A stretch of DNA of 64,000 bases, taken from JAAXIE01 sp965204245 (GTDB lineage Bacteria; Chloroflexota; Dehalococcoidia; Lucifugimonadales; JAAXIE01). Of the stretch, positions 9,071-17,401 are shown one piece after another. The DNA lies in the NCBI GenBank assembly GCA_965204245.1, contig CBDBED010000007.1, forward strand, positions 1-64,000. Direction: 5' to 3'. Every line of letters begins with the position of its first letter. The first letter of the stretch is position 1. The notes beneath the pieces are model-generated. The model worked only from the letters and a program-made list of their open reading frames with translations. It was not told where the DNA came from and did no database searches. A program made the translations under genes and the position numbers.

Positions 9071-10460
9071 GGTGGGGGCGGGGGACGCTGGCTTGGGGGT
9101 GGAGGGAGGCGGCGATTTCCTGTTCGGTGGGCCACCAGTCGGGGCGTTGGATTTCGGTGACGCGGTGGCGGATGATGGTCTTTGGGGGGTCGATGTTGTA
9201 GAGGCGGCGGGCGTTGCCGCCGAGGAAGCGGGCTTGGTAGTCGATGGGAAGCTCGCACTCCTCCATCATCTCCATGGCGGCCCAAGCGTCGTCGCCGTCG
9301 TGGTGGTAGACATCGGAGGACCAAGCGAGGATGTCCTTGTAGAACTCGGGCATGCGTGAGGGCGGGGCCTCGTCGCCCTCGAAGCCGGTGACGCAGTGCT
9401 GGAAGAAGGTCTCGCTGGGGAGGCGCTTGAGGGCGGGGAGCCTGCGCTCGTTGCGGTAGAGGGTGTAGGTCTTGTCGCATTCGTCGAGGAGGAAGCTGAG
9501 CCAAGTGGAGGATGCCTCGAAGACGGCGGCGTTGATCTTGGGGTGGCGCTCGAAAAAGCCGGACATGAGGACGAGGGTGACCCAGAGGGCGGCCTCGGCT
9601 TGGAAATTCTGGACATTGGCGAGGAAGCGGTGGGGCAGGCCGGCGGTGGTCATGGTGCGGCGGATGAGTTCCGCGCCGGAATACTGCTCGGTGTAGCCGG
9701 GGGGCTTGGCGTTGCCGAAGGCGGGGAAGGGGTGCATGCCGTAGACGACGTTGGTGTCTTCTAGTGCGTTCCACAGGGGCTCGTACTTGGGCTGGACGGG
9801 GTAGTTGCCCTGGGCGTCCATGGGGCGGATGAGGGCGACGCGGCAGCCCATGGCGGCAACGCGGTAGAGTTCTTCGACAGCGTACTTGGGGCTCTGCATG
9901 GGAAGCAGGGCGGCGAAGAAGAGGCGGTCGGGGTCTTCGAGGGTGTAGTTGTAGGCCCAGTCGTTGTAGGCCTTGCACATGGCCTTGGCACCGAGGGCGC
10001 TCTGGAGCCAAGGGTAGGTGTCGATGTCGGAGGGGATAATCATGACCTGGTCGATGCCCTGGGTGTCCATGTCGCGGAGGCGGGGGCCGGGCTCGCCTGC
10101 GCCGTCGTGGGCGAGGTAGCGGGACTGCTCGGCGGTGATGGCGGTGTCGGGGTTGACGTTGCGGACGTTGATGGCGCGCTGGATGTCGTGCTTCATGCCG
10201 GGGCCAGCGAGGCGGACGATGTCGATCTTGCCGGGGCCGACGTCGGGGACGGGGAAGAAATTGCTGACGTCGGTGATGCCGTTGACGAGCATCTGGTTGG
10301 TGGCGGGGTCGTACCACATGGTGTTCTTGAGGGCTTCGAGTTCGTCCTTGGGGAGGTTGTCGGCGGCCATTTGCCAGACGAGGGCGGGTTCGACGATGTG
10401 GGCGTCGCAGTCGAAGGTGGGGAAGTCCTTGGCCATGGGAGCGAAACGCTGGGTGGGCAT
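9039..10460 (-). CDS. Amidohydrolase-2 family metal-dependent hydrolase
   Basis: The start at 10460 (MPTQRFAPMAKDFPTFDCDA) follows AGGAGG at ideal spacing, giving 473 residues. The DCDAHIVEP metal motif is near residue 20. MCKAYNDWAYNYTLEDPDRL is the family signature after a strand predicted to bear the substrate pocket. MHPFPAFG supplies a metal-binding His and SSDVYHHDGDD a C-terminal Asp/His. The family includes ACMSD-like decarboxylases and hydrolases of cyclic or aromatic carboxylates; the substrate is unknown. The coding sequence is intact, unlike its paralogue at 2421-3713. The C-terminal tail, about 12 residues from PHPSFPRRREPT, comes from a REP element, suggesting the repeat displaced the original stop. 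Confidence 0.88.
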   Translation of the reverse strand: MPTQRFAPMAKDFPTFDCDAHIVEPALVWQMAADNLPKDELEALKNTMWYDPATNQMLVNGITDVSNFFPVPDVGPGKIDIVRLAGPGMKHDIQRAINVRNVNPDTAITAEQSRYLAHDGAGEPGPRLRDMDTQGIDQVMIIPSDIDTYPWLQSALGAKAMCKAYNDWAYNYTLEDPDRLFFAALLPMQSPKYAVEELYRVAAMGCRVALIRPMDAQGNYPVQPKYEPLWNALEDTNVVYGMHPFPAFGNAKPPGYTEQYSGAELIRRTMTTAGLPHRFLANVQNFQAEAALWVTLVLMSGFFERHPKINAAVFEASSTWLSFLLDECDKTYTLYRNERRLPALKRLPSETFFQHCVTGFEGDEAPPSRMPEFYKDILAWSSDVYHHDGDDAWAAMEMMEECELPIDYQARFLGGNARRLYNIDPPKTIIRHRVTEIQRPDWWPTEQEIAASLHPQASVPRPHPSFPRRREPT

Positions 10461-10543
10461 GTTGGGGACCTCCTGAGAGGGGGCTTGCGGGGGATTATGG
10501 GGAGGGTTGGGGAGGGGTGTCAAATGTTGGGGGGGTGAGTTGT

Positions 10544-10933
10544 CTATGGCGCTGAGTTTGCCAGATATTCTGCGTGACGGATGTAGTCTGCTGTCTCGCG
10601 GATGTATTGCTCGGCGGATTCGGCGGGGTCACACAGGCCGAGGCGGGCGCATGAGTGGTGAAGGTATTCCAAGTTCACGCAGTAGGGGCCGGTCAGGGCC
10701 TCGGCCCGTGGGTCCTTTCCTGAGAGCCGTTCCAATTCTGTAGAGGTCTCCAGTTCGGTTTGAGGCTCGCGGTCTACATGGGCCATAATCAGGGCATCGG
10801 TGGCCCGCTTAGTAGCCAGCCATGCCATCTCTGCTGCATCACGGATGTCGTCCCGCTCCAAGCTAGCTAGGGAGGTATCATGGAGTGCACGAGCTTCCGA
10901 GAACATGGCGCTTACCTTATTGGTGACTACCAT
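10544..10933 (-). CDS. Small helical protein, HEPN/PaREP1-like, tandem copy 2
   Basis: This 129-residue protein starts at 10933 after AAAGGAGG. It is predicted all-helical, with ARALHDTSL, the conserved DIRDAAEMAWLATKRATDAL helix and a C-terminal SAEQYIRETADYI helix. It is clearly paralogous to its neighbour at 10983-11372 along its whole length. The GD/RDAxEKAWxAxKxAxxAL helix resembles PaREP1 and HEPN-type four-helix proteins, several of which act in toxin or RNA-targeting modules. The HEPN RNase motif (R-x4-6-H) is not evident. No nucleotidyltransferase partner lies beside it. Function is unknown and the family suggestion is tentative. Confidence 0.65.
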   Translation of the reverse strand: MVVTNKVSAMFSEARALHDTSLASLERDDIRDAAEMAWLATKRATDALIMAHVDREPQTELETSTELERLSGKDPRAEALTGPYCVNLEYLHHSCARLGLCDPAESAEQYIRETADYIRHAEYLANSAP

Positions 10934-10982
10934 GGATGTTCCTCCTTTCACAGACGGAGTCCCCTCGCTATCTTAAACACTA

Positions 10983-11372
10983 TTATCGTTGCAAAGTAGC
11001 TAGGGACTCCGCTTCCTCAATGTAGTCTGCCGTTTCGCGAATGCGGCGTTCGGTGCGCTCCAAGGAATCACATAATCCAAGATAGAAGCACTTTCCATGT
11101 AGAAAAGTCATCCGGGTATAGTATCGCGGCACAAGGCTTCGCAGCCGGTGGTCAACTTGGGCAAGTCTGCCGAGTTCTCTTGAGGTATCCGGTGTGCGTT
11201 CGGGCTCCCATCCAAGCCGGGCTAGGATCAAGGCGTCGGTGGCTCGCTTGGTGGCGGCCCAGGCTTTTTCTGATGCGTCGCGGATATCCCCTGCGGCCAA
11301 GCGCTCTAGTGAAGCTGAGTGAAGTGCCCTCGCGTCGGCGAAAATCTCGTTCACCCGGTCAAGAGTTGCCAT
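10983..11372 (-). CDS. Small helical protein, HEPN/PaREP1-like, tandem copy 1
   Basis: This 129-residue paralogue of the next gene lies 49 bp upstream of it on the same strand, so the two look like a tandem duplication in one transcript. Shared elements are ARALHSASLERL, DIRDASEKAWAATKRATDAL, LGLCDSxE and RIRETADYI. The start is the ATG at 11372; a TTG nine bases upstream is possible, and the ribosome binding site (GGGG) is weak. The two copies have diverged substantially, so the duplication is not recent. Function is unknown. Confidence 0.62.
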   Translation of the reverse strand: MATLDRVNEIFADARALHSASLERLAAGDIRDASEKAWAATKRATDALILARLGWEPERTPDTSRELGRLAQVDHRLRSLVPRYYTRMTFLHGKCFYLGLCDSLERTERRIRETADYIEEAESLATLQR

Positions 11373-11467
11373 AGTCCCCAACGCAACACTAGAGTCTGAC
11401 GGAGAGACGTGTCAAGCGTCCGTTGTCATTGGAGCAGGGAGGTGGACCACTTTCATGGTGCCCTCTC

Positions 11468-11495
11468 ACGACACTCACGGGCATTGCGATATAAT
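11468..11495 (+). promoter_or_regulatory. Probable promoter of the cupin dioxygenase gene
   Basis: ACGACA at 11468-11473 and a perfect TATAAT at 11490-11495 are separated by 16 bp. The -10 is embedded in GATATAATCCCC, as upstream of 703. The start codon at 11546 lies about 50 bp downstream. Confidence 0.5.
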
Positions 11496-11545
11496 CCCCG
11501 CAACTCGACACCGTTGCGAGAGTAGCGGTGCAGCAGGAGGCCGAT

Positions 11546-12568
11546 GTGCTTACGAAGGCGCCTATGGACAGGATTGAGTCTTTGAATGACTGGCTGGGGG
11601 AGAAGGAGTTGCGGGGGTTGTGGCAGGGGAAGGCGGCGTTGTACCGGGAGCCTGACCCGTTTGGGCCAGCGCGGTTGTGGAAGTGGGATACGTTGCGTGC
11701 GGGGTTGGAGGCGGCTACGGAGTTGGTGCCGACGGACTACCGGGATACGCGGAGGGCGATTCACTTGTCGCATCCGAGCCTGAGTGGCGGGGCGACGAAC
11801 ACGCTGGCGATGGCGGTGCAGTTGGTAAAGGCGGGGGAGTCGGTGTTTGCGCACCGGCATACGTTGGCGGCGATGCGGTTCGTGATACAGGGGAGCCCGG
11901 ATGTCTGCACCATCACGGATGGCGAGAAGTGCAGTATGGAGCGGGGCGATTTGCTGGTGCAGCGGAACTGGGGCTGGCACAACCACATCAATGACTCGCC
12001 GGAGCATGCCATCTGGATTGACTGCTTGGACACGGGGTTGATGTCGATGCTGCGGACGGAGTTCTTCGAGTCGCACTCGGAGGAGAAGTTCCAGATGCAG
12101 CATTCGCAGGTGGACAGCGCGATACGGACGCCGGGTGCGCTGTCGCCTCCGGGGCAGGCGCCACAGAAGCTGTCGTACAAGTGGAGCGAGACGCTGCCAG
12201 CGTTGCTGGACATGCTGCCGGAGCACAAGAGTCCGTTCGATGCGCGGGTGCTGGAGTACCGAGACCCGGCGACGGGTGGGTCAACTTTCCCGACGTTCTC
12301 GTGTTGGATACAGATGCTGGAGCCGGGAGAGGAGACGGCGGCGCACCGGCATACGGCTAATCATGTGTGCTATGCGTTTGAGGGGTCGGGGACGTCGGAG
12401 GTTGAGGGTGAGGAACTGGTGTGGGAGGAGGGCGACTTCTTTGTGGTGCCGAACTGGTCGTGGCACCGGCACCGGAACTCGTCGAACAGGGAGCGGTCGA
12501 TCATCTTCTCTTGCACGGACCGGCCTCTGATGGAGGCGGTGGGGGTGTACCGGGAGCAGGCTCGCTAG
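11546..12568 (+). CDS. Gentisate 1,2-dioxygenase-like bicupin
   Basis: This is a two-cupin Fe(II) dioxygenase of about 340 residues, the usual family length. I prefer the GTG at 11546, which follows AGGAGG by five bases; an in-frame GTG at 11528 would include that site. Cupin 1 has the metal motif FAHRHTLAAMRFVIQG and, later, GDLLVQRNWGWHNH. Cupin 2 has AAHRHTANHVCYAFEGSG and GDFFVVPNWSWHRH. Gentisate dioxygenases open the aromatic ring between the carboxyl- and hydroxyl-bearing carbons, giving maleylpyruvate; salicylate and 1-hydroxy-2-naphthoate dioxygenases share the fold, so the substrate is provisional. It shares a 4-bp CTAG end with the convergent gene at 12565. Confidence 0.85.
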   Translation: MLTKAPMDRIESLNDWLGEKELRGLWQGKAALYREPDPFGPARLWKWDTLRAGLEAATELVPTDYRDTRRAIHLSHPSLSGGATNTLAMAVQLVKAGESVFAHRHTLAAMRFVIQGSPDVCTITDGEKCSMERGDLLVQRNWGWHNHINDSPEHAIWIDCLDTGLMSMLRTEFFESHSEEKFQMQHSQVDSAIRTPGALSPPGQAPQKLSYKWSETLPALLDMLPEHKSPFDARVLEYRDPATGGSTFPTFSCWIQMLEPGEETAAHRHTANHVCYAFEGSGTSEVEGEELVWEEGDFFVVPNWSWHRHRNSSNRERSIIFSCTDRPLMEAVGVYREQAR

Positions 12569-13038
12569 TTGCTCGAACCATTGGGGGAAGGGGTATCGTC
12601 CGGGGTGATGCCCCTTTCCCTAGCTAGGCGTTCCAGTATCTCGTCCCACTTGTCGTCAGGCTGACCGCGGAAGGCTTCCAGGACCTCGATGTAGGCCTCG
12701 GCGCGACCTTCAGCACGACCTTCAGCGCGAGCCTGCTCTTCCCGAGCAGCCCTTTCGGCCCCCAATTTCTCCTGTCTAGCGAGTCTTTCTTCTCGCCACT
12801 TTTGACGCTGTTCCAATGCCCACCAGATCATGGCTATTCCCCTCTCCACTAACACGATGAACATACCATAGAGAACTGCTCCTAGGTCAACCAAGGAACC
12901 GGCCAAACGCAGGCCTTCCCTACTGGCCCACTGGTGTGGCTCGGCCAAGTAAGCAAGCAGGATAGTAGCTATGGTCACACCAAAGGGCGCAGCCATGGCA
13001 TGGCGACGTAGCCATCTTCTCTCCAGCAAGTTGTCCAC
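12565..13038 (-). CDS. Membrane-anchored coiled-coil protein of unknown function
   Basis: This 157-residue protein has two hydrophobic segments (about 17-33 and 50-70, GAVLYGMFIVLVERGIAMIW). A charged coiled coil rich in R, E and A follows (about 75-120), including the short repeat AEGRAEGRAEA, and then a C-terminal DKWDEILERLARERGI segment. It is convergent with the cupin gene and overlaps it by four bases. Proteins with this layout occur in many bacteria without known function. Nothing in the neighbourhood suggests a role. Confidence 0.6.
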   Translation of the reverse strand: MDNLLERRWLRRHAMAAPFGVTIATILLAYLAEPHQWASREGLRLAGSLVDLGAVLYGMFIVLVERGIAMIWWALEQRQKWREERLARQEKLGAERAAREEQARAEGRAEGRAEAYIEVLEAFRGQPDDKWDEILERLARERGITPDDTPSPNGSSN

Positions 13039-13144
13039 TGCGCGTAACTTAGCACATTGGCAGCAATAATGCGCTGCTCAACCGTTGCATGGCGCAGCTT
13101 TGGTTCTAGGTTAGCTCCGTTTGTCGATGCATTTGGGGAGCCGA

Positions 13145-14041
13145 CTAGCCGGAGGCTCCCAATACCACCAATGCGACGCCTGCCACGGTGAGGGAGGTGC
13201 CTATTACTAGAGGGATGGTGACGGACTCGAGGCGGGTGAGGGTGAAGTGGGCTATGGCTAGGACGAAGAGGGACTGGGTGGCCAAGGTGGGGCTAACCAC
13301 GGTGACAGGGGCGAGGCTGAGGGCTTGGAAGAGGGAGATGTTGGCGATGCCTTGGAATACACCGGCGAGGATGCACTTGGAGGTGTAACGGAAGGGGACG
13401 CCGCGGAAGCTGCGGATGGCACTAGGGAGGGTGATGGCCAAGAGCATGATGCTGCCGATGACGATGGTGTAGACGGAAGTCAAGAGAGGCGGAGCGATGC
13501 CGGATACGACATGGCGGCTTACGACATCGCGAGTGGAGAAAGAGGCGGCCGAGCCGAGGGCCACGAGGTAGCCGAGGAGGTGGGTGCGAGTGAAGCCTTG
13601 GGAGGGGTCGCGGGATGCGCGGGAAGTGAGGACCAAGGCTAGACCGGCCACTATCACCGGAGTGCCGACGGCAACCAGCAAACCGGGTTCTTCACTGAGG
13701 AAGAGGGTGCCCAAAGTGAAGGCGAAGATGGGTTGGGCTGACTGGAAGGGGGCGGCCCGGGACGCGCCAACCAGCTTAATGGAGACGTTGAAGAACAGGG
13801 TAGCTAGGGGGTAAGCGAGCAGGGCCATGATGACGAACCAGCCGTAGGCTTTCAGAGGCTGGGCCAGCATTTCGGAGTGGTGGAGGGCGATGGCGGGAGC
13901 CGCGGCTATGGGGATGCTGGTGAGGACTGTAAAGAGGGTAGCGGTGGGGGCCGGGATTCTCTGGGTGGCGAAACGCACGAAGACGGCACTAGTAGCAAAG
14001 CCGATGGCTGCTACGAAGGTCAGGAATATTGCCAGTGCCAG
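13145..14041 (-). CDS. EamA/DMT-family exporter, tandem copy 2, probable CTG start
   Basis: This ten-helix drug/metabolite transporter has two EamA halves (FATQRIPAPTATLF in the first, GVFQGIANISLFQALS in the second). The only ATG-type starts would cut away helix 1. The reading frame extends to a stop at 14056, and a CTG at 14041 lies six bases after AGGAG. From there ALAIFLTFVAAIGFATSAVF aligns with the N-terminus of the upstream paralogue. With that start the protein has 298 residues, close to the paralogue's 302. The gap to the upstream gene is only 12 bp, so the pair is cotranscribed. The substrate is unknown; amino acids, metabolites or drugs are typical for the family. Confidence 0.8.
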   Translation of the reverse strand: MALAIFLTFVAAIGFATSAVFVRFATQRIPAPTATLFTVLTSIPIAAAPAIALHHSEMLAQPLKAYGWFVIMALLAYPLATLFFNVSIKLVGASRAAPFQSAQPIFAFTLGTLFLSEEPGLLVAVGTPVIVAGLALVLTSRASRDPSQGFTRTHLLGYLVALGSAASFSTRDVVSRHVVSGIAPPLLTSVYTIVIGSIMLLAITLPSAIRSFRGVPFRYTSKCILAGVFQGIANISLFQALSLAPVTVVSPTLATQSLFVLAIAHFTLTRLESVTIPLVIGTSLTVAGVALVVLGASG

Positions 14042-14053
14042 CGTCTGCTCCTG

Positions 14054-14962
14054 CTATTCGGCGGCGCCGAGGACCACCAAGGCCACGCCCACGACTGTGA
14101 GGGTGGTGCCGATGACGAGGGGGATGGTGACCGACTCCAAGCGGCTCAGGGTGAAGTGGGCTAAGGCGAGGACGAACAGGGAACTGGTGGCGAGGATGGG
14201 GCTGACGACGGTGACGGGGGCGCGGCTGAGGGCTTGAAAGAGGGCGATAACGGCGACACCCTGGGTCACGCCGGTGATGATGCACATGAGGATGTAGTAG
14301 GGGGGCACGGCGCGGAAGCTGCGTATGGCGCTGGGGAGGGTCATGGCCAAGAGCATGATACTGCCCATGGTCAGGGCATAAGCAGAGGTGACCAAGGGCG
14401 GGGCAACGTCGGATACCACGTGGCGGATCAGGGAGTCGCGGCTGGCAAAGGTGGCGGAGGAGGCGGTGGCGAGGAGGTAGCCGAGGAAGTCGGACCGGGT
14501 GAACCCTTGGTCTGCTCCGCGCTGGGCGCGGGATGTGAGGACCAAGGCCAAGCCGGCGACGATCACGGGGGTACCGACGGCTACTAGGAGTCCGGGTTCC
14601 TCGCCGAGCAGCAGGGTGCCTATGGCGAAGGCGAAGATGGGCTGGACTGAGCTGAAGGGGGCGGCCCGGGATGCGCCCACCAACTTGATGGCGATGTTGA
14701 GAAAGGTGAAGGCTAAGGGGTATCCGAGCAAGCCCATGAGGGCGAACCAGCCGTGGGCATCCAGAGGTTGGCTCACCATTTCGGAGCCGTGCCATACCCA
14801 TGCGGGTATCATGGCGACGATGGCGCTGGAGATGACGGCGAACATGGTGGCCGTAGGCGCGGGTATGCGCTGGGTGGCTACGCGGATGAAGATGGAGCCC
14901 GAACCGAAGCCTATGGCGGCGATGAAAGTGAAGACGATGGCCAGGATGAGGGACGTGCTCAT
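14054..14962 (-). CDS. EamA/DMT-family exporter, tandem copy 1
   Basis: This 302-residue inner-membrane protein has ten predicted helices and two EamA repeats. It shares long runs with its downstream neighbour (KLVGASRAAPF, GLLVAVGTPVIVAGLALVLT, RLESVTIPLVIGT), so the pair arose by tandem duplication. It starts with MSTSLILAIVFTFIAAIGF at 14962; the ribosome binding site is poor. The isochorismatase gene ends 64 bp upstream on the same strand, so a three-gene operon is likely. A more distant third paralogue lies at 63011-63907. Confidence 0.88.
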   Translation of the reverse strand: MSTSLILAIVFTFIAAIGFGSGSIFIRVATQRIPAPTATMFAVISSAIVAMIPAWVWHGSEMVSQPLDAHGWFALMGLLGYPLAFTFLNIAIKLVGASRAAPFSSVQPIFAFAIGTLLLGEEPGLLVAVGTPVIVAGLALVLTSRAQRGADQGFTRSDFLGYLLATASSATFASRDSLIRHVVSDVAPPLVTSAYALTMGSIMLLAMTLPSAIRSFRAVPPYYILMCIITGVTQGVAVIALFQALSRAPVTVVSPILATSSLFVLALAHFTLSRLESVTIPLVIGTTLTVVGVALVVLGAAE

Positions 14963-15026
14963 GCTGCGAGCCCGGCCGCCCGAGTTTCATTGGATGATGG
15001 TGCGCAGCAGGGATTGCACGGATGGG

Positions 15027-15707
15027 TCACGCGCGTGCCGTTCCGGTGCTGCCTACGGGGGCATTGCGGTCTGAGGGTGCCGCGCCTTGGAGGGCATCGA
15101 TGAGGGCATTGGTGGTGGTTACGGTGCCGAAGCCGTACTCGATGGTGCGCAGGGTGCCATGGTGGCGCTCGATGTCGGTGGCGGCTACGGCGTCATGGGG
15201 AACCAGGATTCTGAAGTCGCGGAAGTAGGCATCGCGTATGGTGGAGTCGACGCAGATCTCGGTGGTGACACCGCAGACGATGAGGGTGTCCACCTGCAGG
15301 CCTCGGAGGATGACCTCTAGGTTGGTGTTGTAGAAGGAGCTATAGCGGGTCTTGTCGAGGATGTAGTCGGTATCCCGGACATCCATGCGGGGGTCGAGGT
15401 CAGCGTCCCACGAGCCGGCGACGAGAGAGCCGGAGGCGCAGGCTCCGGGGCGTCGCTCCTCGCGAAGGCCAGCGTCGGTGTAGTCGGCTCGGAGGACGTA
15501 GCGGGTGAAGATGATGGAGACGTTGGTGTCGTGGCAGGTTTGCACCAGCCGGGCGACGGGTGCGACGGTCTCTTTCATATAGGTTATGTCGAGTCCCATG
15601 GTGGCTACAGAGCCTTGGTCGTGGAGGAAGGCGTTCTGCATGTCGACCACGATCATGGCGGGCTTGCGATGGGTCAGAGCAACTGTTTGTCCGGCCTCAG
15701 AAGCCAT
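15027..15707 (-). CDS. Isochorismatase-family cysteine hydrolase
   Basis: This 226-residue alpha/beta hydrolase starts at 15707 (MASEAGQTVALTHRKPAMIV) after GGAGG; an upstream in-frame ATG lacks such a site. The catalytic triad is visible: Asp in VVDMQNAF, Lys in DKTRYSSF, and Cys in VCGVTTEICVDST. The cis-peptide region precedes the Cys, as in N-carbamoylsarcosine amidohydrolases, nicotinamidases and peroxyureidoacrylate amidohydrolases. The specific substrate is not deducible. It leads a probable operon with two EamA exporters, which hints at processing and export of a small amide or carbamoyl compound (inference). Confidence 0.85.
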   Translation of the reverse strand: MASEAGQTVALTHRKPAMIVVDMQNAFLHDQGSVATMGLDITYMKETVAPVARLVQTCHDTNVSIIFTRYVLRADYTDAGLREERRPGACASGSLVAGSWDADLDPRMDVRDTDYILDKTRYSSFYNTNLEVILRGLQVDTLIVCGVTTEICVDSTIRDAYFRDFRILVPHDAVAATDIERHHGTLRTIEYGFGTVTTTNALIDALQGAAPSDRNAPVGSTGTARA

Positions 15708-15920
15708 TTGGACACCTCCAGAATCACTGAAGCCTGCCAAGAGCACTGGTATAGCGGGCATATAGTAGCATTCTTACAGGAGCAACATCGGAGGCAGTCA
15801 ACGCAGGCAGCGTTTTATTGCCGGAGGAAGCTCAAGAGATTAAACTCATAGTCTTGGAAGCTATATCGAACGCTTAGTTTGCGGTCACCATTTCCGAGTT
15901 ACGAGACGCAGAGGTGATTC

Positions 15921-16286
15921 TTGTCTCAACCACGTGTAAGCATGAGCGATTTCTTCAGCACCACTGCCGCTCGCGAAGCCAATCTCACAGACGAGTTCTG
16001 GTACGGCGCCTATGCCCAGTATCTTGATGCAATGGGCAAGGACATGGAACAGTCGTTCGATGCGTGGGAAAAGGAGTACACCGTTCGCGTTCCGTTCGAA
16101 CAAGGCTACCTAGATGTGCTGGTCCGTATGCAGCCTGAGCCCCGGGAGCATCTCGCCGTGCGCCTTACCGCATTTCCCGCTGACGACGCAAGTGAGCCGC
16201 GGCAAATTCCCAGATGGTACCAGAATGACGAGACGAGACCTGTCATAGGAGAGGCCGCGCTGCTGGATTCCAATTTCAGTTGGTAG
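15921..16286 (+). CDS. Hypothetical protein
   Basis: This 121-residue protein starts with TTG at 15921 after AGAGGTG; an ATG at 15942 is an alternative. It is acidic and soluble, with aromatic-rich segments (TDEFWYGAYAQYLDAMG, WEKEYTVRVPF) and no signal peptide or membrane segment. I do not recognise the family. It lies 41 bp upstream of a flavin monooxygenase gene on the same strand and might be cotranscribed. Confidence 0.5.
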   Translation: MSQPRVSMSDFFSTTAAREANLTDEFWYGAYAQYLDAMGKDMEQSFDAWEKEYTVRVPFEQGYLDVLVRMQPEPREHLAVRLTAFPADDASEPRQIPRWYQNDETRPVIGEAALLDSNFSW

Positions 16287-16327
16287 TGAGGCCGGAGCAG
16301 GTGGACGTCCCAAGATAGGCATAGTGG

Positions 16328-17359
16328 ATGGGGATAGTGTCGGAGCGAGAACTGAAGCTGAGCGTGTTGGACCAGAGTCCTATGGCGGAGGATGAGACCG
16401 CCAGCGAGGCGTTGAACCATACGATTGAGCTGGCGCAGAAGACGGAGGAGTGGGGGTATCACCGGTTCTGGGTGGCGGAGCACCATGCTTCGAACAGGGT
16501 GATGGGGTCGTCGCCGGAGGTGCTGGTGTCGCATTTGCTGGCCAAGACCTCGCGGATACGGGTTGGCTCGGGCGGGGTGATGCTACAGCATTACAGCCCG
16601 TTCAAGGTGGCGGAGAACTTCAACGTGCTGGCGTCGCTGGCGCCGGGACGGGTTGATCTGGGAATTGGCCGGGGGCCTGGAGGGCATCCGCTGTCGACCA
16701 AGGCACTGCAACAGGACAGGGTGGCCGAGGCTACTCATATTGACGACAAGCTGGTGCAGTTGCGGCGGTTTCTGGAAGACTCGCTGGAGGAGGACCATCC
16801 CCTGTATGGGCTTCGTCCCAGTCCTGTGCCGCCACAGCCAGCCGGTTTGTATCTCCTTGGCACCACGGACGCGAGCGCGCATACGGCGGCTAGGATGGGG
16901 ATGCCGTATGTGTTCGCGCTGTTCCTGAATAGCGATGATGAAATGATGGCGCGGGCGATGGAGGCCTATCACGAGGAGTTTGATAGGGGCCATGGCACAG
17001 AGCCCGAGGCGATGCTGGCACTGCCGGTGATCGTGGCGGAGACGGATGAGGAGGCGCAGGAGCTTGCCAGCGAGGTGAAGGTGGTGCGGATCCGGCTGGA
17101 GAGCGGGCGGACGCTGACAGTGGGGTCGGTGGAGGGCGGTGAGGAGTTTGGCAGGCAGTCGGGTGAGAAGTACGAAATCATGGTGAAGGATGCCAGCGTG
17201 GTGCATGGGTCGCCTGCCGTTGCACGGGAGAAGCTCTTGGCGTTGCAGGAGCAGCACCGGGCGGATGAGGTTGTGGCGGTGACGGCCATCAGGGAGTTCT
17301 CGAAGAGGCTCCGGTCGTATGAGTTGCTGGGACAGGCTTTCTCTGAGAATGGTGCATAG
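16328..17359 (+). CDS. Luciferase-like (LLM) flavin-dependent oxidoreductase
   Basis: This 343-residue TIM-barrel protein belongs to the group annotated as MsnO8-like or alkanal-type LLM oxidoreductases. Features are LKLSVLDQSPM at the N-terminus, EEWGYHRFWVAEHHA, the RIRVGSGGVMLQHYSPFKVAE segment lining the flavin site, and LGIGRGPGG. Such enzymes use reduced flavin supplied by a reductase, and oxygen, to oxidise diverse organics; no reductase gene is adjacent. The downstream NtaA-like monooxygenase begins 42 bp later, so the two are probably cotranscribed. The initiation codon is taken as the ATG at 16328, although an initiating codon a few residues later is possible. Confidence 0.87.
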   Translation: MGIVSERELKLSVLDQSPMAEDETASEALNHTIELAQKTEEWGYHRFWVAEHHASNRVMGSSPEVLVSHLLAKTSRIRVGSGGVMLQHYSPFKVAENFNVLASLAPGRVDLGIGRGPGGHPLSTKALQQDRVAEATHIDDKLVQLRRFLEDSLEEDHPLYGLRPSPVPPQPAGLYLLGTTDASAHTAARMGMPYVFALFLNSDDEMMARAMEAYHEEFDRGHGTEPEAMLALPVIVAETDEEAQELASEVKVVRIRLESGRTLTVGSVEGGEEFGRQSGEKYEIMVKDASVVHGSPAVAREKLLALQEQHRADEVVAVTAIREFSKRLRSYELLGQAFSENGA

Positions 17360-17401
17360 GTAGAACCGGTAGCAACCCTGATTTGGTGATGGGGGTGAAG
17401 G

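Noticed and set aside
8947..10317. 456-residue Arg/Pro/His-rich minus-strand frame
   Set aside because: A shifted-frame shadow of the amidohydrolase gene at 9039-10460, which has the conserved motifs.
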